This document shows positions 10,986 to 19,591 of a stretch of DNA of 64,000 bases, in pieces. Numbering within the stretch: the first letter of the stretch is position 1; each line of letters opens with the position of its first letter. Position numbers and translations under genes: made by a program. The notes below the pieces were generated by a model. The model saw only the letters and a program-made list of their open reading frames with translations, searched no databases and had not been told where the DNA came from. This stretch comes from Burkholderia gladioli. GTDB taxonomy: Bacteria; Pseudomonadota; Gammaproteobacteria; Burkholderiales; Burkholderiaceae. The stretch is from positions 4,526,001 through 4,590,000 of the forward strand of contig NZ_CP009323.1 in assembly GCF_000959725.1 (NCBI RefSeq), read 5' to 3'.

Positions 10986-12128
10986 TTAGAAGAGGTGGCG
11001 CAGCGCTACACGTGCCACGAACTGCTTGTTGCTCGATGAGGAGTTGTCCGCCCCCGTGATATATGCCTGGTCGAGGAACGTGCCCGTCGAACCGGAAACC
11101 TTCTGGTAGACACCCTGCACGTAGACATCTGTCCGCTTCGAGATGTTGTAGTCAGCCATCAACCCGAACTGGTTCCAGTTGGGGTGCGAACTACCGTTGC
11201 TGCCGTCATAGTGGCCGCGCGTGTAGGTGTACATACCACCAACATAGAAGGCTGTCGTGAAATGGTAGAGCGCGTTGAATTCGAAGTTGTCAAAGGTCAG
11301 GGAGCTAACGCTGACGCCCGTCGGAAACGTCCCAGGAGTCAGATACCCGTTGCCCGTCGGATTCTCGAGGCGAACGTGGCTGTACGCAAAGCCAACCGTC
11401 GCCCCGGATATGTTGTAGTTGATACCTGCAGTAACTTCACGCTGATGTCCAGCAAAGAAACTACTGTCATTGGTCGCAACAGCACCCGTCGAATTGCCGC
11501 CCACATTGTCGATGTCCATGTACGCGACGGCGACCGTGACTGGTCCGCCAGAATAGCTCGCGCCAACACTCATCAGCCGGTTGTTGGCAAATTGCCCAGC
11601 CGCGTTACTGAAGCCATAAACGCCGCCGAAGGTGAAGCCGCCCAAATTCGGACTTGCGTACTTCACGGAGTTGCTCACCCGAAACGAGTTATCCGTATTG
11701 TCGTTGTCGTAAGGGTGCGCAAAGAGATAGCCAGCCCACGAACCATTTGCGGTCGTGGGGCCGACATAGTCCACCACCGAATCATACTGACGACCCATGG
11801 TGAAGGTGCCATAGTTGCTCGAGACCCCGACGAGCGCTTGTCGTCCGAACATCCGGCCGCCCTGATTTGCCCTTCCCGTATTGAGGTCGAACCCATTTTC
11901 GAGCGTGAAGATGGCTTTCATCCCCCCGCCGAGGTCCTCTGCGCCTCTCATCCCCCACCGGCTACCGTACGCGTAGCCGGACTGCATTTCGACGTTACTG
12001 TGACCGCCGGTGTTGTTCGTGTAGTTCACACCTTCATCGATAACCCCGTAAAGCGTAACCGTCGACTGTGCGAAAGCCGTCGGGGCGGCCGCAAGCGCCA
12101 AGGCGAGGATAGTAAGCTGCTTTTTCAT
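10986..12128 (-). CDS. Outer-membrane porin, Burkholderiales trimeric type
   Basis: A 380-residue porin of the gram-negative OmpC-like family of Burkholderia. The signal peptide is MKKQLTILALALAAAPTAFAQ, cut here after 'TAFA'; the mature start STVTLYGVIDEGVNY is diagnostic. Further family motifs are 'SRWGMRGAEDLGGGMKAIF', 'FGRQALVGVSS' and 'TFTMGRQYD', and it ends in Phe (ALRHLF), as needed for outer-membrane assembly. It forms a 16-strand diffusion channel. Its place between the demethylase genes and folD suggests passage of substrates of this locus, but that is inferred. The upstream region holds a perfect palindrome at 12256-12276. Confidence 0.93.
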   Translation of the reverse strand: MKKQLTILALALAAAPTAFAQSTVTLYGVIDEGVNYTNNTGGHSNVEMQSGYAYGSRWGMRGAEDLGGGMKAIFTLENGFDLNTGRANQGGRMFGRQALVGVSSNYGTFTMGRQYDSVVDYVGPTTANGSWAGYLFAHPYDNDNTDNSFRVSNSVKYASPNLGGFTFGGVYGFSNAAGQFANNRLMSVGASYSGGPVTVAVAYMDIDNVGGNSTGAVATNDSSFFAGHQREVTAGINYNISGATVGFAYSHVRLENPTGNGYLTPGTFPTGVSVSSLTFDNFEFNALYHFTTAFYVGGMYTYTRGHYDGSNGSSHPNWNQFGLMADYNISKRTDVYVQGVYQKVSGSTGTFLDQAYITGADNSSSSNKQFVARVALRHLF

Positions 12129-12255
12129 TTGTATCTCCGAACATGCACTTAGTGAATGTGGCTACGGGCAGAGCAAAATTCGCTTGGCCTTTGGCCATTG
12201 TGAAATGAGGCATGGAGGAGCCTAAGAAGCCGAAATGTGCATCGCAAACCAAAGA

Positions 12256-12276
12256 AACGAATGCACTGCATTCGTT
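12256..12276. promoter_or_regulatory. Perfect palindrome upstream of the porin gene
   Basis: Arms AACGAATGCA and TGCATTCGTT are exactly complementary around a single central C. It lies about 130 bp before the porin start codon. Such symmetry is typical of a dimeric regulator operator; the regulator is not identified. Confidence 0.55.
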
Positions 12277-12493
12277 ACGGAATGTATGCGTGGCATAAGG
12301 CCTCGTTGGCTCATGCCCACCAAGCGCTGAGTGAAAACACCAGGCCCCAACGAGCGCGTTCACGTGCACGTTGTTGCGGCTTCGCAACTCGCATGCACGA
12401 CTCCAGCATCGAACCTGAGATTCAAAGGAAGGGAATGCTGAACAACTTGATATGAAAACTGCAGCAGATTTCGGCGGATTTGATGCGTAGAGG

Positions 12494-12525
12494 CTGCCTG
12501 ACGGCTCTCACGCCCCGTCAGGCAG
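12494..12525. terminator. Strong stem-loop after folD
   Basis: CTGCCTGACGG and CCGTCAGGCAG make a perfect 11-bp stem with a 10-base loop, 44 bp beyond the folD stop. There is no U-run in the folD direction, though the plus-strand side continues into AT-rich sequence. It is likely a 3'-end or transcription-stop structure. Confidence 0.55.
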
Positions 12526-12568
12526 AACTGTAAATTATATTTGAACAGCTGGGCTGTGAGCGAGTGCC

Positions 12569-13432
12569 CTACAACCGCCCGGCGGCAGCGCGCTCCGCCG
12601 ACTGCAACGTGTTTACCAGCAGCATCGTAATGGTCATCGGACCGACGCCACCTGGGACAGGGGTCACGAAGCCGGCCACTTCACAGACCGACGCATAATC
12701 GATATCGCCGCAGAGCTTGCCTTCGTCATTCTTGTTCATTCCCACGTCGACTACGGTTGCGCCAGGCTTGACCATCGCACCCGTCACAACATTCCGTTTT
12801 CCAACAGCGGCCACGACAATGTCGGCAGTCTTCGTGTATGCGGTCAGGTCGGGGGTCTTGCTGTGGCAGATAGTGACCGTCGCACCGGCCTCAAGCAGAA
12901 GCAGCGCCATCGGCTTCCCGACGATATTTGAGCGACCGATGACGACGGCCTGTTTCCCTGAGACCGGAATTTCATAGGCTTCGAGCAGCTTCATCACACC
13001 ATATGGCGTGCAGGGTTTAAAGCGGGCGCTGCCCGTCATGAGGGCGCCGGCATTTGCGACATGAAACCCGTCTACATCCTTTTCAGCCGCGATTGCCTCG
13101 ATTACCTTGTGACTGTCGATATGCCGAGGCAACGGCAGTTGAACGAGAATGCCGTGCACGGTAGGGTCCAGGTTTAGTTCTTGAATCCGATTGAGCAACT
13201 GTGCTTCCGTCGTCTCCGCCGGCACGCGGTCGAGTGTGGAACGCAATCCATGCTGCTCGCAAGCCTTGACCTTATTCCTCACATAAACGGCACTCGCTGG
13301 GTCATCGCCCACCAAAATCACAGACAACCCTGGTACCACACCTTTGTTCCGAAGCTGCTCTGCTCGAATCGAAACTTCATGCCGCAGGCGGTTCGACACC
13401 GCCACACCGTTAATGACCGTTGCCTGACTCAT
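12569..13432 (-). CDS. folD: Bifunctional methylenetetrahydrofolate dehydrogenase/methenyltetrahydrofolate cyclohydrolase
   Basis: A 287-residue FolD. It interconverts 5,10-methylene-, 5,10-methenyl- and 10-formyl-tetrahydrofolate using NADP. Family motifs are complete: catalytic Y50-x3-K54 in '[11 protein letters not shown]', 'GILVQLPLP', 'DVDGFH', '[12 protein letters not shown]', the nucleotide motif '[17 protein letters not shown]' and '[15 protein letters not shown]'. Within this locus it would oxidise the methylene-folate formed by dimethylglycine and sarcosine oxidation, handing 10-formyl-folate to PurU. It is a likely second copy beside a housekeeping folD elsewhere. It is transcribed away from the FolB-like gene. 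Confidence 0.96.
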   Translation of the reverse strand: MSQATVINGVAVSNRLRHEVSIRAEQLRNKGVVPGLSVILVGDDPASAVYVRNKVKACEQHGLRSTLDRVPAETTEAQLLNRIQELNLDPTVHGILVQLPLPRHIDSHKVIEAIAAEKDVDGFHVANAGALMTGSARFKPCTPYGVMKLLEAYEIPVSGKQAVVIGRSNIVGKPMALLLLEAGATVTICHSKTPDLTAYTKTADIVVAAVGKRNVVTGAMVKPGATVVDVGMNKNDEGKLCGDIDYASVCEVAGFVTPVPGGVGPMTITMLLVNTLQSAERAAAGRL

Positions 13433-13628
13433 ATCCAGCTCCGCATTGTCCGCAATGGGCAGCCGTGCGCTGCCTTGTATCGCTCAAATGTCCATTACTG
13501 TACATAAGCAGAAAAGCGCTCCATGCACCATTTTTTTGCATCCATAGGGCCAGAAATCATCCGTTTTGGCGTATTGCAAAGACTCTCGGTGAAGGATAGA
13601 TTCAATACACACCTGTCCATAAAACATC

Positions 13629-14006
13629 GTGAAGCACGAGCATAGCTGCCGGCCAGTAGACTGCCCAATTGACTGTCGACGTCTCTTTCTTCGGTGCTGG
13701 AAACCTGCGGCGCCCGAGAACGGACTTCACAGAACGCACGTTAACGTTGAGATTTGGGTTCGATACGAAAACGCTTCGGCAAAGACCGACGAACTTAGCG
13801 ACGTTCTGGATTACAACGTGATGCGCGAAGCTCTTCTCCAGGCGGGACCGCCAGACTCACCGGAATTTATTGACCGGGCCCTTGATGAACTCATGAAATC
13901 GCCCATTGAGGCAGCGCACATCGAGCTCGTATGCGAAGGCCCCGGTGAGCCATCGTTCGGCTCGCGCTTCACACGCCGCCAAGGCTGGCGCTGCGCTTTC
14001 ACGTAG
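13629..14006 (+). CDS. Divergent dihydroneopterin-aldolase-like (FolB-fold) protein
   Basis: A 125-residue frame with a GTG start at 13629; a stop lies in frame just upstream, so no longer version exists. 'RRLFLRCWK', 'HVNVEIWVRYENAS' and especially 'DELSDVLDYNVMREALLQAG' resemble the core strands and helix of FolB, the dihydroneopterin aldolase fold. Differences are marked: the loop that normally carries the catalytic Glu (after the first strand) is shortened to 'KPAAPENGLH', and the C-terminal Lys-Pro motif is not recognisable. It sits between folD and an aminotransferase in a folate-dependent catabolic locus. A folate-binding role is inferred. A decayed folB is the alternative. Confidence 0.5.
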   Translation: MKHEHSCRPVDCPIDCRRLFLRCWKPAAPENGLHRTHVNVEIWVRYENASAKTDELSDVLDYNVMREALLQAGPPDSPEFIDRALDELMKSPIEAAHIELVCEGPGEPSFGSRFTRRQGWRCAFT

Positions 14007-14045
14007 ACCGCTTTCACGACCGCCTCCCGTTCAAGGAACAATGAA

Positions 14046-15230
14046 ATGTTTTCTCACGTACAGCCCTATGCTGGCGACCCGATTCTCGGCTTGATGGAAA
14101 AATTCGCCTTGGACTCGCGACCGCATAAAGTCAACCTCGGCGTAGGTATCTACTATGACGAGGATGGTCGAGTTCCCGTCTTGCAATCTGTTAGGGCCGC
14201 TGCGGCGCGGGTGTTCGAGTCCAACACACCCACTTCCTATCTGCCTATCGAAGGCGACCGAACATATCGGTCATTGGTAACTGGTTTGCTCTTTGGAAAG
14301 GAAGTCAGAGCCGATTCCCTTGCCGTCATTCAAACCCTTGGAGGAAGCGGCGCACTGAAAGTTGGTGCGGATTTCCTCCGGTTTCACTTTCCGAACAGTT
14401 CCGTGTTCGCCAGTGACCCAACATGGGATAACCACATCGGTATTTTCGAAGGTGCTGGATTCAAGGTTGGTCGGTACCGCTACTACGATTCAGAAACGAA
14501 AGGCCTCGACCTTGATGGCATGCTTGAGGACCTCGAGCGTATGGCGGAGCACGATATCGTTCTTCTTCACCCTTGCTGTCACAACCCGACTGGCGTCGAT
14601 CCGACGCGAGACCATTGGCTCAAAATTCTTGATGTCGTCGAACGGCGTAGGCTCATCCCGTTCGTTGACATCGCCTATCAAGGTTTCGCCGAAAGTCTGG
14701 CAGACGACGCATTCGTCGTTCGCGAGCTGACGCGCAGAAACCTTGACTTCCTGGCCAGCAACTCGTTCTCGAAGATTTTCTCCCTGTACGGGGAGCGCTG
14801 CGGCGCCTTGACAGTGCATTGTGCAAACGCGAAAGAAGCTGTCAATGTTATCGGGCAACTCAAGTTCACCATCCGCCGTAACTACTCCAGCCCTCCTACT
14901 CAGGGGATGAGGCTCATCGCCACCGTACTTTCCGATGGACTACTTCAGCAGCAGTGGGCCGGCGAACTCGAAGGGATGCGTCTTCGCATTTCAGCTATGC
15001 GCAAGCGGCTGTACGACACGCTCAGCGAACTCGTACCTTCGAAGAACTTTGAATACCTTGTAGACCAACGCGGAATGTTCGCCTACACAGGGTTGTCAGT
15101 GGACCAAGTAGCAACTTTGCAATCCGACTTCGGTGTGTACGCGGTATCGAGTGGTCGAATTTGCGCCGCCGGTCTGAACAACTCGAACGTCGATTACGTC
15201 GGCGAGGCCTTTGCCCGAGTCCTTCGATGA
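14046..15230 (+). CDS. Aspartate/aromatic amino acid aminotransferase (class I PLP)
   Basis: A 394-residue aminotransferase of the AspC/TyrB subgroup. The N-terminus 'PILGLMEKF' and 'KVNLGVGIYYDEDG' are typical. 'HPCCHNPTGVDPT' holds the substrate/PLP Asn, 'FVDIAYQGFAESL' the PLP-binding Asp and Tyr, and 'SNSFSKIFSLYGERCG' the Schiff-base Lys. C-terminal 'SGRICAAGLN' carries the carboxylate-binding Arg. AAGGA precedes the ATG at 14046. It moves amino groups between glutamate and oxaloacetate or aromatic keto acids. Its link to betaine breakdown is unclear; recycling amino nitrogen from glycine is one possibility. Confidence 0.92.
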   Translation: MFSHVQPYAGDPILGLMEKFALDSRPHKVNLGVGIYYDEDGRVPVLQSVRAAAARVFESNTPTSYLPIEGDRTYRSLVTGLLFGKEVRADSLAVIQTLGGSGALKVGADFLRFHFPNSSVFASDPTWDNHIGIFEGAGFKVGRYRYYDSETKGLDLDGMLEDLERMAEHDIVLLHPCCHNPTGVDPTRDHWLKILDVVERRRLIPFVDIAYQGFAESLADDAFVVRELTRRNLDFLASNSFSKIFSLYGERCGALTVHCANAKEAVNVIGQLKFTIRRNYSSPPTQGMRLIATVLSDGLLQQQWAGELEGMRLRISAMRKRLYDTLSELVPSKNFEYLVDQRGMFAYTGLSVDQVATLQSDFGVYAVSSGRICAAGLNNSNVDYVGEAFARVLR

Positions 15231-15695
15231 GCCGGATGTAGCTACTTCTACTTGTTGTGCGTCGTTTCGCATATAGAGCTTTACGACGTGCAACAGCATT
15301 CGAATACATCGGAATGTTTAGTCAGAAGGCTTGTCAGACACGGTGCCATGCTTGGCATGACCTGCGTCCAGCAACATGATTAGCGAAAGCTCGTGGCGAC
15401 CGGGATGCAGAGCAAGAGAATGACAAAGGCGTCTTGTCTCGTCGTCGACAGGGAGTTAGGCTTGATGCCGCACGCGCCATCCTGATTGAGCAGGGCAGTT
15501 TGACTACTACCTAACCGCCATCAAGGAAAACACGATTGTTCGCGAACGCATCGGACTGCGTTACCGCAAAGTGTTGGGCGGCATAAAGGAATAACCTCGA
15601 GCGACTACCTACGAGAAAGACGAGACGCGGACCTGCGTCTTTCCTTCTCGGGGTCGCGAACTACTCAGGCTCCTATTCCTTCGCGACGAATTCGT
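15231..15695. other. Intergenic region with possible gene remnant and bulged hairpin
   Basis: A 465-bp gap between convergent genes. In the middle (about 15505-15594, plus strand) a short frame ends 'KENTIVRERIGLRYRKVL' plus four residues, a compositionally protein-like tail with no start or upstream continuation; I do not recognise it. At 15612-15650 a bulged hairpin (inner AGACGC/GCGTCT, outer CGAGAA/TTCTCG) may end transcription of soxG. Nothing else was seen. Confidence 0.35.
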
Positions 15696-16280
15696 TCAGG
15701 CTTCAAATTCTTCCGCTGCGTCAGCTAACCACTCGACGAGAAACCCGGCCATCGATACATCGAAGTACAGGACATATTCGAAGGTCGCTTGGCGCAGCAG
15801 CATCGCGGGCAGGCTGGCGAAGCGAGTCGTAACCGCTGCATCAACCGGAAATGCCGCGACGTTGACGTCAATCCCGCATCCTTTCGCGAGGAAGACTACA
15901 GCTTCGCTGCCAGATGCGAGGAACGACACTCGTGCGTCAGATACCAGGGTGACGGCGGCGAATTGATTCGCAAGGCTGCTCGTCAGGTTTTGCAGGATAG
16001 TTTCCTCGTCCTTCAGGGCACACAGTACCAGCCATTCGTTTGGTCCCACCCACACAAGCCGGGTTGTCCCATTCACGGTCGAACGCTCTGGAAGTGGGAG
16101 AGCCACACCCAACGCGGCCTCGATGCTCGCCTTCAACTTTGAGGCTTTTCCATCACCCTGAATCCTGATAAGGCCGTGCAGCGGAATCTCCGCAAGTCGC
16201 AACGAAGGCGTAGCAATCGGAAATGTGCGTTTTGTCACGAGGTGGGATGTGACGGTCGAGCGAGCTTGTAGGTTATGCAT
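15696..16280 (-). CDS. soxG: Sarcosine oxidase gamma subunit
   Basis: A 194-residue SoxG. The start MHNLQARS at 16280 overlaps the soxA stop by eight bases, a better choice than an in-frame codon 129 bases upstream inside soxA. Motifs such as 'ARVSFLASGSEAVVFLAKGCGIDV' (first part: ARVSFLASGSEAV) and 'WVGPNEWLVL' match the family, a small GcvT-like fold that packs against SoxA. It is the last gene of the purU-soxB-soxD-soxA-soxG unit. It has no catalysis of its own but is needed for the heterotetramer. Confidence 0.9.
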   Translation of the reverse strand: MHNLQARSTVTSHLVTKRTFPIATPSLRLAEIPLHGLIRIQGDGKASKLKASIEAALGVALPLPERSTVNGTTRLVWVGPNEWLVLCALKDEETILQNLTSSLANQFAAVTLVSDARVSFLASGSEAVVFLAKGCGIDVNVAAFPVDAAVTTRFASLPAMLLRQATFEYVLYFDVSMAGFLVEWLADAAEEFEA

Positions 16281-19272
16281 TGAGACGCTCCCCTTTCGGG
16301 TCGTAGTGTGCGGTAGGTACAACGCGGGCAGCAAGGATGCGACCGTTGGAATAGACTCGTACTTCTTGACCAAGTCGGCTCGAGCCGTCTCGCAGGATGC
16401 CCAGGCCAATCGACTTGCTCAATGTGGGACTGAGGCAAGACGACGTGACGTAGCCTTCAGAGCGTGACGGTTCTCCCGATGTGTAGTCTTCGACAAAGTG
16501 TCCACCGACAGGTAATTGCGTCGATGAGTCGAGACATTCAAGGCCGACGAACTCAAGGCGGCCCGTCTTCTTGTCTTCCGGGCGTTGCATCGAGCGACGG
16601 CCAATGAAGTCGTCGCTCTTCTTCTCGACGATTTTTCCCCATCCGATGTCAAGTGCGTTGGAACAACCATCAGTATCCGCGCCGATGTGAAGGTAGCCTT
16701 TCTCTGTACGCATTACCTCGAGTGCCTCAACGCCATACGGCGTGATTCCAAGGGGTTCTCCGGTTTTTGCCATGAAGACCCAGAGTGCGCGTCCATATCG
16801 GGCAGGAACCGAGATTTCATAGGTCACTTCCCCTGTGAAGCTGGCGCGTAAGATACGTGCGTCCACACCAGCAAACTTTCCCGTCCTGAACTGCATGTGA
16901 GCAAACGCGTCGAGTGAAAAGTCGACGTCGGATTTCACCCGCTGCATTACGGCGCGAGCGTTCGGGCCGGAAATCGTGACATTCGCCCACTGGGTGGTGA
17001 CGTTGTTCACATAGACCTTCAAGTCCGGCCATTCGCATTGGAGATACTCTTCCATCAAGAGAAAGACCCTTCCGGACGCCGCGCTCGTCGTGTGGACAAG
17101 ATAATGCTCTTCGGCGAGACGCACGACGACACCGTCGTCAACGAGAACACCGTTCTCGTTTGCCAACATGGCGTAACGTGCCGAACCAGGCTTAACCGTC
17201 AACAGGTTGTTCACGTACATCCGGTTCAGAAACTTCGCCGCGTCGGGCCCCTTTACTTCGAGCTTTCCGAGCGGCGAGCCGTCAAACATCCCGACGTTGC
17301 CCCGGACTGCAGCGACTTCCCGACGCGTTGCCTGATGGATATCCTCGGACCCGCATGGATAGTAGTCTGGACGCTGCCACCCGTAGTCTCCGAACAACGC
17401 GTTCAGTGCGCTATGTGCCGCCGCCGCGTGCAAGCTTTGATATGGAGCGTAGAGCTTGCCGACCGTACCTCCGGCAAACGTGCCGAGTGTAACCGGCTGA
17501 TAAGGGGGCCGGAACCGCGTCGTTCCTACTTTCACAATTGGGCGGCCGCTCAGCTCTGCCATGATGGCGAGAATATTGAAATTGCTCGATTTACCCTGGT
17601 CGACGCTCATGCCGCCCGTTGTGTAACGCTTCACGTGCTCGACCGATACGAAGTTTTCTCGCATCGCAAGCTCGACGTCCGAGACCTTCACGTCGTACTG
17701 AAAATCAAGCCACTGCCTGTTTGTGCGCTCGCTCTGCGTGTACCAGAACGGTTGGATACGAAGAGAGTCCTCGTCCTCTGCTTGCACACGGGGCGCAAGG
17801 CACTCCAGCACTTGCTGAACGCCGAGCTTGCGCAGCGTTTCCGCCGTCGCGGTAGCGGCGGAAGTCAGGCATGCCGCGAGCGAAAACTCACCGTTGGCAG
17901 CACCGATTACTCGAACATTCTGCACGCAGGAGTCAGGAACGAGACACATCTGGGCGCTATCGAGTTTCAGCGAACCACCCGCCTGGCTGTATAGATGGAT
18001 TGTCGGGGTCCACCCACTCGACATCGCGAGCAGGTCACATGACACGGTTTGTGTCGACCCCAAGAGTGCTCCGTCACCGCCATGTTTCGCGAGCTTTATC
18101 GCTTTGACTTTACGTCTTCCAACGACATCCGAAATTCCATAGCCAAGGTAATGCTTGATGCCCGCCGCCTTCAGTTTCGCGGTCAGCGCCCCGTCGACCA
18201 CATCACGCGTATCGACGACAGTGAGAGAGCGCACGCCTACCGAGTGAAGGTCAAATGCAGTCAGGTATGCGTTGTCGTTGTTGGTTGCAATGACCACTTT
18301 GTTGCCCGGAGCGACACCATACTGATTTGCATACATCCGAACGGCAGATGCCAGCATTACCCCAGGTCTGTCGTTGTTTGCAAAAACCAGAGGACGTTCA
18401 ATCGCGCCTGTTGCCAGGATGACTTCACGCGCGCGGATTTTCCAAAGCCGCTCGCGGAGTCGTCCGGATTGACCGGCCGGTCCGAGATGGTTCGTCACAC
18501 GCTGCTGAGCGGAAACGACGCTTTGCTCGTAGTAGCCGCTCACGTTTGTTCGTGACAGAAGCTGAACGTTTGGCAATTGCTCCAGCTTCGAAACGATAGC
18601 GCGGGCCCAGAGCGCGGCAGGGATACCGTCGACCTCGAAACGTTCTCCCAGAACGGAGCCACCGAACTCTTCCGCATCGTCCGCAAGGATAACCCTGAGC
18701 CCGGACAAGCCGGCGACATAGGCGGCATGGAGGCCGGCGGGACCACCACCAACGACCAGGACGTCGCAATGAACATTGCGCTTCTGATATTTCTGCGCGT
18801 CAGGAACTGTTGGCGATTTTCCGAGGCCGGCAATCGGGCGGACAATTCGCTCATAGAAATGCCAGTTGGGCCAAATCATCGACTTGTAATAGAACGACGC
18901 GGGCAACAAGCTCGAAAACTTATCGAGAATGCCCATGACATCGAGGTCCGCACTAGGCCATGCGTTCTGGCTGGTAGCCTTCAGGCCAGGATAGAGCGGC
19001 ACGAGGGTCGAGCGAACATTCGGTTCGTCGAAGCCTCCTGACTCGAGCTGCACAAGGCCATTGGGCTCCTCGATGCCACGACCCATGATGCCGCGGGGGC
19101 GATGCAGCTTGAAACTACGGCCGACAATGCTGATGCCACTTGCGAGCAACGCCGATGCAAGCGTGTCCCCTTTGAGTCCGGTATATCGTTTTCCGTCGAA
19201 CCAGAATTCAACCGACTGGCGTCGGGTACTTTTGGCCTCGCCGAAGACCGGGACGCGTTCAAATCGCTTCAT
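16273..19272 (-). CDS. soxA: Sarcosine oxidase alpha subunit
   Basis: A 999-residue subunit of heterotetrameric sarcosine oxidase. It has an N-terminal 2Fe-2S-like fold ('FWFDGKRYTGLKGDTLASAL', 'RSFKLHRPRGIMG'), an NAD-binding domain ('DVLVVGGGPAGLHAAYVAG' near 170, 'VILATGAIERPLVFANNDRP') and a C-terminal GcvT folate-binding half ('MFDGSPLGKLEVKGPDAAKF', 'ASFTGEVTYEISVPA', 'YGVEALEVMRTEKGYLHIG'). The enzyme oxidises sarcosine to glycine, giving 5,10-methylene-tetrahydrofolate and hydrogen peroxide. It overlaps soxD by 14 bp and soxG by 8 bp. Confidence 0.96.
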   Translation of the reverse strand: MKRFERVPVFGEAKSTRRQSVEFWFDGKRYTGLKGDTLASALLASGISIVGRSFKLHRPRGIMGRGIEEPNGLVQLESGGFDEPNVRSTLVPLYPGLKATSQNAWPSADLDVMGILDKFSSLLPASFYYKSMIWPNWHFYERIVRPIAGLGKSPTVPDAQKYQKRNVHCDVLVVGGGPAGLHAAYVAGLSGLRVILADDAEEFGGSVLGERFEVDGIPAALWARAIVSKLEQLPNVQLLSRTNVSGYYEQSVVSAQQRVTNHLGPAGQSGRLRERLWKIRAREVILATGAIERPLVFANNDRPGVMLASAVRMYANQYGVAPGNKVVIATNNDNAYLTAFDLHSVGVRSLTVVDTRDVVDGALTAKLKAAGIKHYLGYGISDVVGRRKVKAIKLAKHGGDGALLGSTQTVSCDLLAMSSGWTPTIHLYSQAGGSLKLDSAQMCLVPDSCVQNVRVIGAANGEFSLAACLTSAATATAETLRKLGVQQVLECLAPRVQAEDEDSLRIQPFWYTQSERTNRQWLDFQYDVKVSDVELAMRENFVSVEHVKRYTTGGMSVDQGKSSNFNILAIMAELSGRPIVKVGTTRFRPPYQPVTLGTFAGGTVGKLYAPYQSLHAAAAHSALNALFGDYGWQRPDYYPCGSEDIHQATRREVAAVRGNVGMFDGSPLGKLEVKGPDAAKFLNRMYVNNLLTVKPGSARYAMLANENGVLVDDGVVVRLAEEHYLVHTTSAASGRVFLLMEEYLQCEWPDLKVYVNNVTTQWANVTISGPNARAVMQRVKSDVDFSLDAFAHMQFRTGKFAGVDARILRASFTGEVTYEISVPARYGRALWVFMAKTGEPLGITPYGVEALEVMRTEKGYLHIGADTDGCSNALDIGWGKIVEKKSDDFIGRRSMQRPEDKKTGRLEFVGLECLDSSTQLPVGGHFVEDYTSGEPSRSEGYVTSSCLSPTLSKSIGLGILRDGSSRLGQEVRVYSNGRILAARVVPTAHYDPKGERLNA

Positions 19273-19579
19273 GAACGTCTCCTTCCTGCTTCAACGCGTA
19301 GGGACCGCTGCGTGGAACCTCGTCAAAGGTAAAAACCTTGAGCAGTGCGTGGCTGACCGTGTCGCGCTCGATGCCAAACCATTGGCGGCATCCGAAAGTA
19401 TGGCGCCAGCGTTCAAGGCTGTGGCCTCGAGCGTTCTCGCGGGTGAAAAGGTAGTCGCCCCATTCCTCGTCACTCAGTTGTGCCGGGTTAGCAGGTCGCA
19501 CGCGTTGGTAGGGTCCACCGTATGAAAACTCGTCTTCATCGCGCGAGCTTCCGCAGTAGGGGCAAGCAATGCGTAACAT
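19259..19579 (-). CDS. soxD: Sarcosine oxidase delta subunit
   Basis: A 106-residue SoxD with 'RIACPYCGSSRDEDEFSYGG' and 'RENARGHSLERWRHTFGCRQWF'. The CPYC pair plus a distal Cys (FGCRQWF) form the zinc site of this small subunit. It binds zinc and completes the oxidase; it is not catalytic. It overlaps soxA by 14 bp and follows soxB by 12 bp. Confidence 0.95.
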   Translation of the reverse strand: MLRIACPYCGSSRDEDEFSYGGPYQRVRPANPAQLSDEEWGDYLFTRENARGHSLERWRHTFGCRQWFGIERDTVSHALLKVFTFDEVPRSGPYALKQEGDVHEAI

Positions 19580-19591
19580 AGGTCTTTCCGT

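Larger units (their letters stand above)
12129..12568. promoter_or_regulatory. Intergenic region between porin start and folD end
   Basis: A 440-bp stretch. It contains the porin promoter region, a perfect 10-base-arm palindrome (12256-12276), a short TGGCC-TTT-GGCCA repeat at 12185-12197 and the stem-loop after folD (12494-12525). Open frames here have no recognisable protein similarity. Confidence 0.45.
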
